Of a stretch of DNA of 64,000 nt, positions 18,134-26,284 are shown in pieces. Below the pieces are notes generated by a model. It saw only the letters and a program-made list of their open reading frames with translations. It made no database searches and was not told where the DNA came from. The stretch's first letter is position 1; each line of letters opens with the position of its first letter. Both the position numbers and the translations under genes were made by a program. The stretch is from Sphingomonas sp. HITSZ_GF. Lineage in GTDB: Bacteria > Pseudomonadota > Alphaproteobacteria > Sphingomonadales > Sphingomonadaceae. The stretch lies in the NCBI RefSeq assembly GCF_029543155.1, contig NZ_JARQXA010000001.1, forward strand, positions 124,001 through 188,000, read 5' to 3'.

Positions 18134-18167
18134 GTTCTAAAATACAGAACGATGTTCCGAAATAGAG
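18134..18167 (-). promoter_or_regulatory. candidate IclR operator A
   Basis: The palindrome GTTCT-AAAATAC-AGAAC (18134-18150) is followed by GATGTTCCGAAATAGAG. The same 34-bp layout occurs at 22683-22716. Both end 10-12 bp before a minus-strand start codon, here the FAD oxidoreductase. The half-sites GTTCT/AGAAC and GTTCC are typical in style for IclR-family operators. Confidence 0.6.
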
Positions 18168-18277
18168 GCTAGGCCGCGTTTGCGAGGCGCGTCAAGCGCA
18201 TTGATACCGCGGTTGCGCAGTTTCTGCGGCGTGCGGAGCCGGCAATTGACAGCTTTGTTGCGCTGGAACACACTGAT

Positions 18278-18306
18278 TTGTGGAACATCGTATCAAATAA
18301 CGGAAC
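18278..18306 (+). promoter_or_regulatory. candidate IclR operator B
   Basis: GGAACATCGT at 18282 and GGAAC at 18302 keep the same spacing as the GGAACAT-n-GT ... GAAC elements of operators A and C when those are read towards their genes. It ends 10 bp before the ATG of the divergent exported hydrolase-fold gene. It also contains TATCAAATA, half of the GntR-type site. Confidence 0.5.
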
Positions 18307-18316
18307 GAGGTGATTG

Positions 18317-19276
18317 ATGCTGCGTGTGTTGACCGTCGCTGCCCTTCTTTCCTCCACTGCCTTCGCGCAGGAAGCGCCGCACGCCGCCGATGCGGCGCCC
18401 CCGTCCGCACGGGCCAGCGGGTGCCATCCGCCGGCGACCAGCGATTCGCACTGGGACGGGCTGGGCGTGCTCAAGGGCGGCAAGGGCTATGCCGACACGC
18501 CGATGGGGCAGGTCCATTATCGCCTGATGGGGCCGAAGACCGGGCCGGTGCTGCTGCTGATCCACCAGACGCCCTGGTCGCTGATCGAATGGGCCGACAT
18601 CCAGCCCTGCCTGGCCGAGCGCGGCGTGCGTACGCTCGCGGTCGATACGCCCGGCTATGGCATGTCCGATGCGCCCGACGGCAAGCCGACGATCCAGCAA
18701 TATGCCGACAATATCATCCCCGTGCTCGATCGGCTGGGGATTCGCCGCGTGGCGGTGGCCGGGCATCATACGGGCGCGTCGATCGCCGCAGCGCTGGCCG
18801 CGCGGCACCCCGAGCGCGTGACCGGCGTGATCCTGCACGGCGCGCCCAACTACAACGATGCCGAGCGCGCGCAGCGGCTGGCGCTGCCCGAGCCGGACAT
18901 GACGCTGAAGCCCGATGGCAGCCATCTGAGCAACTATTACGCCAAGCTCTGGAAGGGGCAGGGCGCCTATCCGCGCAACCTGGCGACGATCAACTGGTCG
19001 ACGCTGAACCTGTTCCTGGCCGGTGCTTCGGACGTCGCGCATGCCGCGGTCTATCACAACGACATGGCGGGGGACCTGCAGCGCATCGCGGTGCCGCTGC
19101 TGGTGCTGTCCGACGGCGCCGATGCGCTCAACAAGATCGACGAGCGCACCGGCGCGATGAAGCCCAATTTCCGCTACCAGAAATTCTCGGACGGATCGGC
19201 GCACATGCTGCTGGTCGAGCCGGCGCGCTGGTCGGACATCGCCGCCGGCTTCGTGAAGGGACTGCCGAAGAAGTAG
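18317..19276 (+). CDS. exported alpha/beta-hydrolase-fold protein with His at the nucleophile position
   Basis: The ATG at 18317 with ACGAGG upstream gives a 319-residue protein with a signal peptide (MLRVLTVAALLSSTAFAQ), so it acts in the periplasm. The fold is visible as LLLIHQTPWSLIEW, VDTPGYGMSDAP and VAVAGHHTGASIAAALA. The elbow is GHHTG with His151 instead of Ser; a C-terminal His is present in GSAHMLLVEP. It is a paralogue of the cytoplasmic protein at 15899-16708, its divergent neighbour's operon partner. The export, shared operator and shared unusual elbow suggest it handles an early intermediate outside the cytoplasm. The reaction is unknown. Confidence 0.87.
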   Translation: MLRVLTVAALLSSTAFAQEAPHAADAAPPSARASGCHPPATSDSHWDGLGVLKGGKGYADTPMGQVHYRLMGPKTGPVLLLIHQTPWSLIEWADIQPCLAERGVRTLAVDTPGYGMSDAPDGKPTIQQYADNIIPVLDRLGIRRVAVAGHHTGASIAAALAARHPERVTGVILHGAPNYNDAERAQRLALPEPDMTLKPDGSHLSNYYAKLWKGQGAYPRNLATINWSTLNLFLAGASDVAHAAVYHNDMAGDLQRIAVPLLVLSDGADALNKIDERTGAMKPNFRYQKFSDGSAHMLLVEPARWSDIAAGFVKGLPKK

Positions 19277-19300
19277 CGGTGCGTGCCGGCGCGGTGGCCG

Positions 19301-20068
19301 TCAGGCCACCAGCCGGGCGCCGGCGATGCCGGGCGACGCGCCGAGCGCGCGCGACGCCTCGGCAGCGGCGGCGCGCACCTGGGTGATCAGCGTCGCCTGG
19401 TTCTCGTCGGTGAAGCGCGACAGCGGCAGGGTGAGCCCCATCGAGGCGATCAGCTGATTGTCCGGGCCCCAGACCGGCGCCGAGACGCCGCCCACCGCCG
19501 CTTCCCATTCGCCGCGGTTGATCGCGAAGCCGAGCTCGCGCACGTCCGCCACTGCGGCTTCCAGCTGCTCCGGATCGGTGATCGTGCGCGGGGTATAGGC
19601 GCGCAGCGGCTGCGAAAGCGTCTCGCGCAGCGCCGTCGGATGGAAGGCGAGGAAGACCTTGCCGGTGGCCGAGCAATGCGCGGGCGCACGCTCGCCGATC
19701 TCGGAAAAGGCGCGGACCGAATGCACGCCTTCGGACTTCTCGATGTAGATCACTTCCGGCCCGGCCGAGATGGCGAGGTGCACGGTCTCCAGCGTGGCGC
19801 GGGCCAGCTGGTCCATGATCGGGCGGATCGTGTGTCGCAGGTCGAGGCGCTCGATCACCTTGGCGCCCTGCTGCCAGATCTTGAGCGTGGCGGAGTAGCG
19901 GCCGTTGAGCGACGCGACATAGCCGAGCTCGACAAAGGTCTGCAGCGTGCGGTGGATGTTGCTCTTGGTGAGCCCCACCTGCCGGGCAAGCTCGGAAACG
20001 CCCACCGGCTCGGGCGAGGCGACCAATGCCTCGAGCACAGCCATGCCCTTCACGATCGTCTTGTCCAT
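19301..20068 (-). CDS. IclR-family transcriptional regulator
   Basis: A 255-residue protein from the ATG at 20068: N-terminal winged helix (GMAVLEALVASPEPVGVSELARQ, SNIHRTLQTFVELGYV) and C-terminal IclR effector domain (VHLAISAGPEVIYIEK, AHCSATGKVFLAFHP, AINRGEWEAAVGGVSAPV). IclR proteins bind small aromatic or carboxylic effectors and repress or activate catabolic operons. The gene is last in the run methyltransferase - MFS - IclR, whose promoter carries operator C, so it probably controls its own expression and also operators A and B. Confidence 0.93.
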   Translation of the reverse strand: MDKTIVKGMAVLEALVASPEPVGVSELARQVGLTKSNIHRTLQTFVELGYVASLNGRYSATLKIWQQGAKVIERLDLRHTIRPIMDQLARATLETVHLAISAGPEVIYIEKSEGVHSVRAFSEIGERAPAHCSATGKVFLAFHPTALRETLSQPLRAYTPRTITDPEQLEAAVADVRELGFAINRGEWEAAVGGVSAPVWGPDNQLIASMGLTLPLSRFTDENQATLITQVRAAAAEASRALGASPGIAGARLVA

Positions 20069-20100
20069 GGAACCCCTATTAGTTTCTGCAGGCTTCGGGC

Positions 20101-21477
20101 TCAATCCCGGGCCGGCGGCTGCGCCTCTGCCAGCGCGGACTCGAGGTCGAGCACCGCGGCGCGGTAGTGCTTGAGGCCGAAGATCGCGATCAGAATCGAC
20201 GGGATGCCGATCAGCAGCACGTAGAAGCACAGGACGACGCCGATCTTCTTCGGATCGCCGGTGAAGTCCGTGGCGGCGCCGATGATCGGCGGGCCCAGCA
20301 GCGGGCCGATCAGCGAGATGAAGGTGTTGAAGATCGCCAGACCCTGGGTGCGCATCTCGCCGGGCGTAACCTGTGCCATCGAGGCGGGGCCGCCGGCGGT
20401 GGCCACCGACTTGCCGATGAACGCGATGAACATCAGCGCGACGCCCATCTCGGCGGTGGGCATGACCGGATAGAGCGCGCTCGCCGGCACGCAGATGAGC
20501 AGGCCGAGGATGAGCACGCGCATCGACCCGTCGATCCGGCCGGCGAAATGGCGGGCCGACCAGACGGCGAGCGCGGTGCCGATCGGGCCGGCGGTGAAAT
20601 AGAAAAGGCCGGTGACGAAGCCGGTCTCCATCACGCTCCATCCCCAGACGCGCGAGAAGAGCGGCACGTTCCACAAGGTGAGCGCGCTCAGCGCGAAGTT
20701 GCAGGTGGAGCCGACGATCAGCGCGCCGAAGCCGCGCCAGCGCGCGCCGATATAGCGGAACGCCCCGGTGATGCTGGGTCGTGCCGCGAGCGTCTCCTGC
20801 CGCTTGGGCTCCTTCACCGACAGCATCAGGCCGGCGAAGAGGAAGCCGGGGATGCCGACGAGCACGAAGGTGGCCTGCCAGGGCGCTAGCGTGCCGAAGA
20901 TCGGCCAGGTGACATGGCCGACCTTGGTGAGATAGCCGACGACGGCGCCGCCGACGAGGAAGGCCAGGCCCGCACCGAGATAGGGCCCCGCCATATAGAC
21001 GCTGATCGCGCGGGCGCGCTCGCGCCGGTTGAAATAGTCGCTGATCATCGAGACCGAGCAGGGGCTGACCACCGCTTCGCCAAGTCCCAGTCCCAGACGC
21101 ATCAGGAACAGCGGCAGGAAGGTGGCGACCAGGCCGCTGCCGACCGTCATCGAGCACCAGATGACGATGCCGGCGAAGAGCAGCCATTTGCGGTTGGAGC
21201 GATCGGCATACCAGCCAAGCGGAATCGCCACCAGCACGTGGAAGGTGGAGAAGGCCGGGCCGAGCAGCAGGCCGACCTCGAAATCGCTGAGCTTGAGCGA
21301 GGCCTTGAGCGGCTCGACCAGCAGCGAAAGGATGAAGCGGTCGAAATAGGAGAGGATGAAGACGGCCAGCAGTAGGATTACCACGTACCAGCGATAGACG
21401 GTGCCGGTTCGGGCCATCGTGCTGTGCTCCAGAGGAGTGGGTTCATTGGGCGCGGCGGCGCCGCTCAGCGTTGCCAT
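20101..21477 (-). CDS. MFS transporter
   Basis: 458 residues with about 12 hydrophobic helices. Family features are visible: FDRFILSLLVEPLKASLKLSDFEVGLLLG in the first helices, the loop 2-3 motif GWYADRSNRKW, and GLGEAVVSPCSVSMISDYF. The relatives are the sphingomonad organic-acid/aromatic-acid type transporters of the inner membrane. A second possible start at 21417 (MARTGTVYRWY) would remove 20 polar residues. It lies 5 bp after the methyltransferase and 32 bp before the IclR gene. It is closely similar in its first helices to the MFS at 26281 (LSDFEVGLLLGPAF in both). Confidence 0.93.
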   Translation of the reverse strand: MATLSGAAAPNEPTPLEHSTMARTGTVYRWYVVILLLAVFILSYFDRFILSLLVEPLKASLKLSDFEVGLLLGPAFSTFHVLVAIPLGWYADRSNRKWLLFAGIVIWCSMTVGSGLVATFLPLFLMRLGLGLGEAVVSPCSVSMISDYFNRRERARAISVYMAGPYLGAGLAFLVGGAVVGYLTKVGHVTWPIFGTLAPWQATFVLVGIPGFLFAGLMLSVKEPKRQETLAARPSITGAFRYIGARWRGFGALIVGSTCNFALSALTLWNVPLFSRVWGWSVMETGFVTGLFYFTAGPIGTALAVWSARHFAGRIDGSMRVLILGLLICVPASALYPVMPTAEMGVALMFIAFIGKSVATAGGPASMAQVTPGEMRTQGLAIFNTFISLIGPLLGPPIIGAATDFTGDPKKIGVVLCFYVLLIGIPSILIAIFGLKHYRAAVLDLESALAEAQPPARD

Positions 21478-21482
21478 TCGGA

Positions 21483-22670
21483 TCAGGCCGGCTTGCGGCT
21501 GCCGAACACGTACCAGCCGCCCTTGCCATGGCGCGGCCGCCCGGGCTCATCCCAGCCGAACGCGGTGGCGCGATCGGGATAGGCGCCGAGATCGGGCAGG
21601 ATATGCGCGAAGCTGGCCGCCGGATCGAAGCCGGCCTTTTCCATCAGGGCGATCGGATCCTGGTTGCGCCAGGCGGTGTAGGCCGGCTCGTTGTTGTTGC
21701 GCGTGTCCCAGTTCCAGAAATAATTCTCCCACGCGTCGACCAGGTCGTGCGCGGGCAGCTCCTGGTGGACCATCAGCCCGCCGGGGCGGAGCAGCCGGTG
21801 GCATTCGGCGAGCACCTTCTTGGTCGCCCAGACCGGGATCTCGTGGAAGAAGAAGCTGGAGACGATCAGGTCGAAATGCCCGTCGGGGAAGTCGGTAGCC
21901 TCGGCATTCTGCTGGCTGAAATGCACCGGCACGCCTTCATGCTCGGCGATCGCATGGCCGTAGCGCAGCAGCGGCGCGCCGACATCGATGCCGTGCGCCT
22001 CGACGCCCGGGAATGCCTGGACATAGGGGATCAGGTTCTTGCCCGAGCTGGTGCCGATATCGAGCATGCGTTCGGGATCGAAATCGGGAAACTCGGCCTT
22101 GATCCACCGGCTGACGACGCGGGCGACGCCGCCCCAGGCACGGTGGCTCTGCTGCGCAGTGAACACGCGCGCACCGAGGCTGACCACCGCGCCCTGCGCG
22201 ACATCGTCCGCGGTCCATTCCGTGTGGAAGCAGCCGGGCGTGAGATGCACGTCCATCACGTCGACATATTTGGGCACTTCGAAGTTCGGATCGGTCCGCA
22301 CGCTGCCGCCTGCCGGGCTGCGCGCCGCCGCATCGCGCGCCGTGGCGATCAGCTCGGGCAGGGCACGCTCGACCTGCGGCTGCACCGACTGGAAGCACAT
22401 CTCCTGCGCGTTGTAGCGCAGCGCGCTGTAGAAGCGGTAGCTCGCCTCCTTGCGCATCGCGCGGTCGATATCCTGCCAGGTTTGCGCCGGCTCGGCCATG
22501 CGGGGCGCGATGTGGGTGCGGTAATCGGCCTCCAGTGCCTCGGCGAAATCCTGGATCGCATGACGGCGCAGCGTGCTGCAGAATTTCTGCCGCGCAATCT
22601 CGTCATGCGTCGGCTGGGTGACCTGTTCGATATCGGCGACCGCCGAGTTCGCGAGAACCGCTTCCGTCAT
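21483..22670 (-). CDS. class I SAM-dependent methyltransferase with extra N-terminal domain (paralogue of 6026-7159)
   Basis: A 395-residue protein from the ATG at 22670, which has GGAGGTG upstream; a longer frame to 22730 would cross the operator. The methyltransferase core reads MLDIGTSSGKNLIPYV, HGIDVGAPLLRYG, FDLIVSSFFFHEI and LLRPGGLMVHQE. The ~190-residue N-terminal part carries SYRFYSALRYNAQEM and DVHLTPGCF, as in the gene at 6026. Both also share NWDTR followed by an acidic-aromatic stretch near the C-terminus. The substrate is unknown. It is the first gene of the operon with MFS and IclR. Confidence 0.88.
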   Translation of the reverse strand: MTEAVLANSAVADIEQVTQPTHDEIARQKFCSTLRRHAIQDFAEALEADYRTHIAPRMAEPAQTWQDIDRAMRKEASYRFYSALRYNAQEMCFQSVQPQVERALPELIATARDAAARSPAGGSVRTDPNFEVPKYVDVMDVHLTPGCFHTEWTADDVAQGAVVSLGARVFTAQQSHRAWGGVARVVSRWIKAEFPDFDPERMLDIGTSSGKNLIPYVQAFPGVEAHGIDVGAPLLRYGHAIAEHEGVPVHFSQQNAEATDFPDGHFDLIVSSFFFHEIPVWATKKVLAECHRLLRPGGLMVHQELPAHDLVDAWENYFWNWDTRNNNEPAYTAWRNQDPIALMEKAGFDPAASFAHILPDLGAYPDRATAFGWDEPGRPRHGKGGWYVFGSRKPA

Positions 22671-22682
22671 AAACGCACCTCC

Positions 22683-22716
22683 GTTCTGACATGCAGAACT
22701 ATGTTCCGAATCGGAG
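22683..22716 (-). promoter_or_regulatory. candidate IclR operator C
   Basis: The perfect palindrome GTTCTG-ACATG-CAGAAC (22683-22699) is followed by the second palindrome TCCGA-A-TCGGA (22705-22715). The layout matches operator A over 34 bp. It ends 12 bp before the methyltransferase start. Confidence 0.65.
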
Positions 22717-22794
22717 CGTAACATGGCCATCCTGTCTGCACAACGGCTCTGCGAAGGGCAGCGCGGGTGCTGAAAAACACTCTTGCCAAACGCC

Positions 22795-22820
22795 GATTAC
22801 TCATAAATCTATAACAAATA
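22795..22820 (-). promoter_or_regulatory. candidate GntR operator, site 3 (monooxygenase operon)
   Basis: On the minus strand it begins TATTTGTTATAGATTTATGA, agreeing with site 2 at 18 of these 20 bases. It lies 18 bp upstream of the monooxygenase ATG at 22839, a position suited to blocking transcription. Confidence 0.55.
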
Positions 22821-22838
22821 CGTGACGACGAGGGGCGC

Positions 22839-24050
22839 ATGACGACGACGCAGACAGGCGTGATCGTGGTGGGAGCAGGGCCGGTCGGGCTGACCGCAGC
22901 CTATCTGCTCGGTCATTACGACATCCCGTTCCTGCTCCTCGCGGCGGAGCCGGTGCTTGCCACCGATCTGCGTGCCTCCACCTTTCATCCGCCGACGCTC
23001 GACATGCTCGACGAGCATGGTCTCGCCGAACCCCTGATCGCGCAAGGGCTGGTGAGCCCGACCTGGCAGATTCGCCTGCATCGCACCGGCGAGCGTGCCA
23101 AGTTCGACCTGGGCGTCATCGCGGGCGACACGCGCCATCCGTTCCGGCTGCAATGCGAGCAGTCACGGCTGTGCGCGCTGCTGCTCGATCGTATCCGCGC
23201 CGCGGGCAAGGGCGAGCTGATGCTCGGCTGGCAGGTCGATTCCGTGGTGCAGGACGAACGGGGGGCGGTCGTGACCGCGCGTCCGGTCGGCCAGCCCGAT
23301 GCCGAGCCGCAGACCTTCTCCGCGCGCTTCGTGATCGGCGCGGACGGTTCGCGCAGCGTCGTGCGCGAGGCGGCGGGCATCGGTTTCGAAGGCAAGACCT
23401 ATCCCGAGACCACGGTGCTGGCGACGACGACCTTCCCGTTCGAGGAGCATCTGAAGGGCCTCTCCAACGTCAATTATGTGTGGAAGGACGGCGGCACCTT
23501 CTCGCTGTTGCGGCTGCGCCATTTGTGGCGCTGCAGCCTTTATCCGGATGGCGACGAGACCTTGCAGGACGCGCTGCAGCCCGAGAGCATCGCCCGCAAG
23601 TTGCAGGAGATCACGCCTGGTGCCGGCGACCATCCCGTGATGGAGACGCGTGCCTATCGCATCCATATGCGGATCGCCGATACGTACCGGAACGGCCGGC
23701 TGCTGCTTGCCGGCGATGCCGCGCATGTCAATTCGCCGTCGGGCGGCATGGGGATGAACGGCGGCGTCCACGATGCCTTCGAGCTGATCTCGACGCTTGC
23801 CGAGGTGTGGAACGGCGCCCCGGACCTGCTGCTCGACCGTTACACCCGCCGCCGGCGGCCGATCGCCGAGCAGGAGGTGCTGGCTCAGGCGGACCGCAAC
23901 CGTGCGCGGATGCAGGAACGCGACGATGCCAAGCGGCTGGAGATGCTGCGTGCGCTCCAGAAGACGGCGGCCGACCCCGAGGCGGCGCGCGAGCATCTGC
24001 TCCGCAGCTCGATGATCGCCGGCCTGCGCCGGGCTGCAGCGATCGCGTGA
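22839..24050 (+). CDS. FAD-dependent aromatic-type monooxygenase (PHBH family)
   Basis: 403 residues with the group A flavin hydroxylase motifs: GXGXXG as VIVVGAGPVGLTAAYLL, the DG motif VIGADGSRSVVREAAGI, and the GD motif RLLLAGDAAHVNSPSGGMGMNGG. There is no thioredoxin-like C-terminal extension. Such enzymes hydroxylate phenolic or N-heteroaromatic rings with NAD(P)H and O2, sometimes opening the ring. It is the first of seven genes with overlapping ends (22839-29873), so it probably makes the entry or ring-activating step. The exact substrate is unknown. Confidence 0.92.
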   Translation: MTTTQTGVIVVGAGPVGLTAAYLLGHYDIPFLLLAAEPVLATDLRASTFHPPTLDMLDEHGLAEPLIAQGLVSPTWQIRLHRTGERAKFDLGVIAGDTRHPFRLQCEQSRLCALLLDRIRAAGKGELMLGWQVDSVVQDERGAVVTARPVGQPDAEPQTFSARFVIGADGSRSVVREAAGIGFEGKTYPETTVLATTTFPFEEHLKGLSNVNYVWKDGGTFSLLRLRHLWRCSLYPDGDETLQDALQPESIARKLQEITPGAGDHPVMETRAYRIHMRIADTYRNGRLLLAGDAAHVNSPSGGMGMNGGVHDAFELISTLAEVWNGAPDLLLDRYTRRRRPIAEQEVLAQADRNRARMQERDDAKRLEMLRALQKTAADPEAAREHLLRSSMIAGLRRAAAIA

Positions 24051-24823
24051 GCGCCGGGGCCTATGACTATGGCCGTCACGGCCTGATCGGCATCGGCACG
24101 CCGCAGGCCAATCCGACGGTGGAGGCCGAGATGGCGATCCTGCTGCCGGCGGGCGTCGCGATGGCGGTCACGCGCCTGACCAGCGCGGCGCCTGTGCCTG
24201 CGGATCGCCTGCGCGAATATCTGCTGCGGCTGGCGGACTATCTCGAGGCGTTCGACACGCTGCGCCCGGCGGCCTTCGGCTTTGCCTGCACGGCTTCTTC
24301 CTATCTGGTCGATGCATCCGACGCACAGCGCGTGCTGGCGGCGTGCGAGGATCGCTTCGGCTATCCGATCGTCACCGCTGCCGACGCGATTGCCGGGGCG
24401 CTCGATCGGCTGGGTGCGCGGCGCATCGCGTTGATCAGCCCCTATCCGGAAGGGTTGCGCGCCGCCTCCGAGCGCTACTGGTCGGCCCGCGGCTATGAAG
24501 TGGGCCCGGTGATCGGGGCGGGCGAGCTCGCGCCGGATGCGGACACGCGCGGCATCTATGCGCTGGGCAGCGCCGACGCCGCCGCCGCATTGGCGCGCGC
24601 CGACCTCTCGGGCGTCGACGCGGTTCTGTTGAGCGGCACCGGCATGCCCTCGCTGCCGCTGATCGCCAGCGGCAGCGATGCGGTCCCGGTGCTTTCCTCC
24701 AACCTGTGCCTTGCCGCCGCGCTGTCGGAGCGGCTGGGCCAGGGCGACCTCCTCGATCCCCAAAGCACCGCAAGCCATGAATGGCGTGCCCGATGCCGCG
24801 CGGCCACGCTGCAAGGAACCTGA
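24047..24823 (+). CDS. maleate isomerase / Asp-Glu racemase superfamily protein with a single active-site Cys
   Basis: The GTG at 24047 overlaps the stop of the monooxygenase (GTGA) and gives 258 residues. The pattern fits the maleate cis-trans isomerase/arylmalonate decarboxylase group: HGLIGIGTPQANPTVEAEM, FGFACTASSYL and RIALISPYPEGLR. The first catalytic Cys is present (Cys81), but the second, expected in LLSCTxxP, is Gly197 (LLSGTGMPSLP). Two-Cys isomerases and the C-terminal-Cys decarboxylase both differ from this. It may isomerise, racemise or decarboxylate a malonate- or maleate-like intermediate of the operon pathway. Confidence 0.85.
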   Translation: MSAGAYDYGRHGLIGIGTPQANPTVEAEMAILLPAGVAMAVTRLTSAAPVPADRLREYLLRLADYLEAFDTLRPAAFGFACTASSYLVDASDAQRVLAACEDRFGYPIVTAADAIAGALDRLGARRIALISPYPEGLRAASERYWSARGYEVGPVIGAGELAPDADTRGIYALGSADAAAALARADLSGVDAVLLSGTGMPSLPLIASGSDAVPVLSSNLCLAAALSERLGQGDLLDPQSTASHEWRARCRAATLQGT

Positions 24824-24826
24824 TCC

Positions 24827-26284
24827 ATGGATACGATCACTGCCCTCATCGCCGGCGAAAAAGTGGCGTCCGGCGGCGCGCCGATCGCGATCATCGACCC
24901 CGCGACCGACACTCTCGTTGCCGAACTCCCCGAGGCGGACGACGCAACGGTGGACCGGGCGGTACTGGCGGCGCGGCGTGCCTTCGACGACGGTAGCTGG
25001 CGCTTCATGCCGGTCGAGGCGCGGCAGGCTGTGCTGCGCCGCTGCGCCGAGCTGATCGAGGCATCCGCCGATACGCTGGCCGATATCGAATGCACCAATA
25101 CCGGGCTGCCGCTCGCGCAAATCCGCGGCCGATCGGTGCTGCGCGCGGCCGACAATTTCCGCTTCTTCGCCGATTATATCGGACAGGCGACCGGCCGCCT
25201 CTACGAGCAGCATCCCGACTATCTCACTATGGTGCGCCGCGAACCGGTGGGCGTCGCGGCGCTGATCAGCCCGTGGAACTCGCCGATCGCGCTCGGTTCG
25301 ATGAAGGTCGCCTCGGCGATCGCCTTCGGCAACAGCTGCGTGCTCAAGCCTTCGGAACAGGCGCCGCTGGGGATCAGCAAGCTGGTGGAGCTGCTGGGCG
25401 AGGCGGGGCTGCCCGAGGGCGTGGTGAACCTGGTCAACGGCCGCGGCGCGACGACCGGCGACCGGCTGATCCGGCATCCGGAGGTGGACCTGGTCAGCTT
25501 CACCGGCGGCACCCCGACGGGGCGGGTGATCATGCGGACCGCCGGCGAGCTGCTCAAGCCGGCCGAGGTCGAGCTGGGCGGCAAGTCGGCGAACATCATC
25601 TTCGACGATGCGGATTTCGAGGCGGCGCTGGACGGCGCGCTGCTCGGCATCTTCACCAACAACGGCCAGCAGTGCCTGGCGGGGTCGCGCATCCTCGTCC
25701 AGCGCGGCATCGCCGACCGGTTCATCGAAGCGTTCGTCGAGCGCGCCCGCCGGATCAAGGTGGGCGATCCGCGCGACCCGGCGACGGTGATCGGCCCGAT
25801 GGTCTCGCAGCGGCATATGCAGCATGTGCTGAGCTTCGTGCCCGGCTCCGCCGCCGAAGGCGAGCTGCTCACCGGCGGGTGCCGCGCGGGCGACACCGGC
25901 GCCTATGTCGAGCCGACGCTGGTTCGCGCCGCCGACCGGGACGCGCGGCTGTTCCAGGAGGAGATCTTCGGCCCGTTCGCCGCGCTGATGGTGTTCGATA
26001 CCGATGACGAGGCCTATGCGCTGGCCAATCACAGCCGCTTCGGGCTCGTCTCCTATGTCTGGTCGCAGAGCCTTCAGCGGATCATGACGGCGCAGGAGCG
26101 GATCCAGGCGGGCACCGTCTGGTGCAACACGCCGATGATGCGCGAGCTGCGCGCGCCGTTCGGCGGCTGGAAGGAATCGGGCATCGGCGGCGATGGCGGG
26201 CTGGAGTGTGAAGCCTTCTATACGCGCGCCAAGACGGTGAGCATTCCGCGTCGGCCGCTCCAGCTGCGGAAGCTTGGCGCATGA
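24827..26284 (+). CDS. NAD(P)-dependent aldehyde dehydrogenase
   Basis: 485 residues with the full ALDH signature: SPWNSPIAL, SFTGGTPTGRVI for the cofactor site, catalytic Glu in VELGGKSANIIF, and catalytic Cys in NNGQQCLAGSRILV. The C-terminal EIFGPFAALMVF and GGWKESGIG are also present. It would oxidise an aldehyde intermediate to the acid. It follows the isomerase-like gene by 3 bp and overlaps the MFS gene by 4 bp (ATGA), so translation is coupled. Confidence 0.95.
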   Translation: MDTITALIAGEKVASGGAPIAIIDPATDTLVAELPEADDATVDRAVLAARRAFDDGSWRFMPVEARQAVLRRCAELIEASADTLADIECTNTGLPLAQIRGRSVLRAADNFRFFADYIGQATGRLYEQHPDYLTMVRREPVGVAALISPWNSPIALGSMKVASAIAFGNSCVLKPSEQAPLGISKLVELLGEAGLPEGVVNLVNGRGATTGDRLIRHPEVDLVSFTGGTPTGRVIMRTAGELLKPAEVELGGKSANIIFDDADFEAALDGALLGIFTNNGQQCLAGSRILVQRGIADRFIEAFVERARRIKVGDPRDPATVIGPMVSQRHMQHVLSFVPGSAAEGELLTGGCRAGDTGAYVEPTLVRAADRDARLFQEEIFGPFAALMVFDTDDEAYALANHSRFGLVSYVWSQSLQRIMTAQERIQAGTVWCNTPMMRELRAPFGGWKESGIGGDGGLECEAFYTRAKTVSIPRRPLQLRKLGA

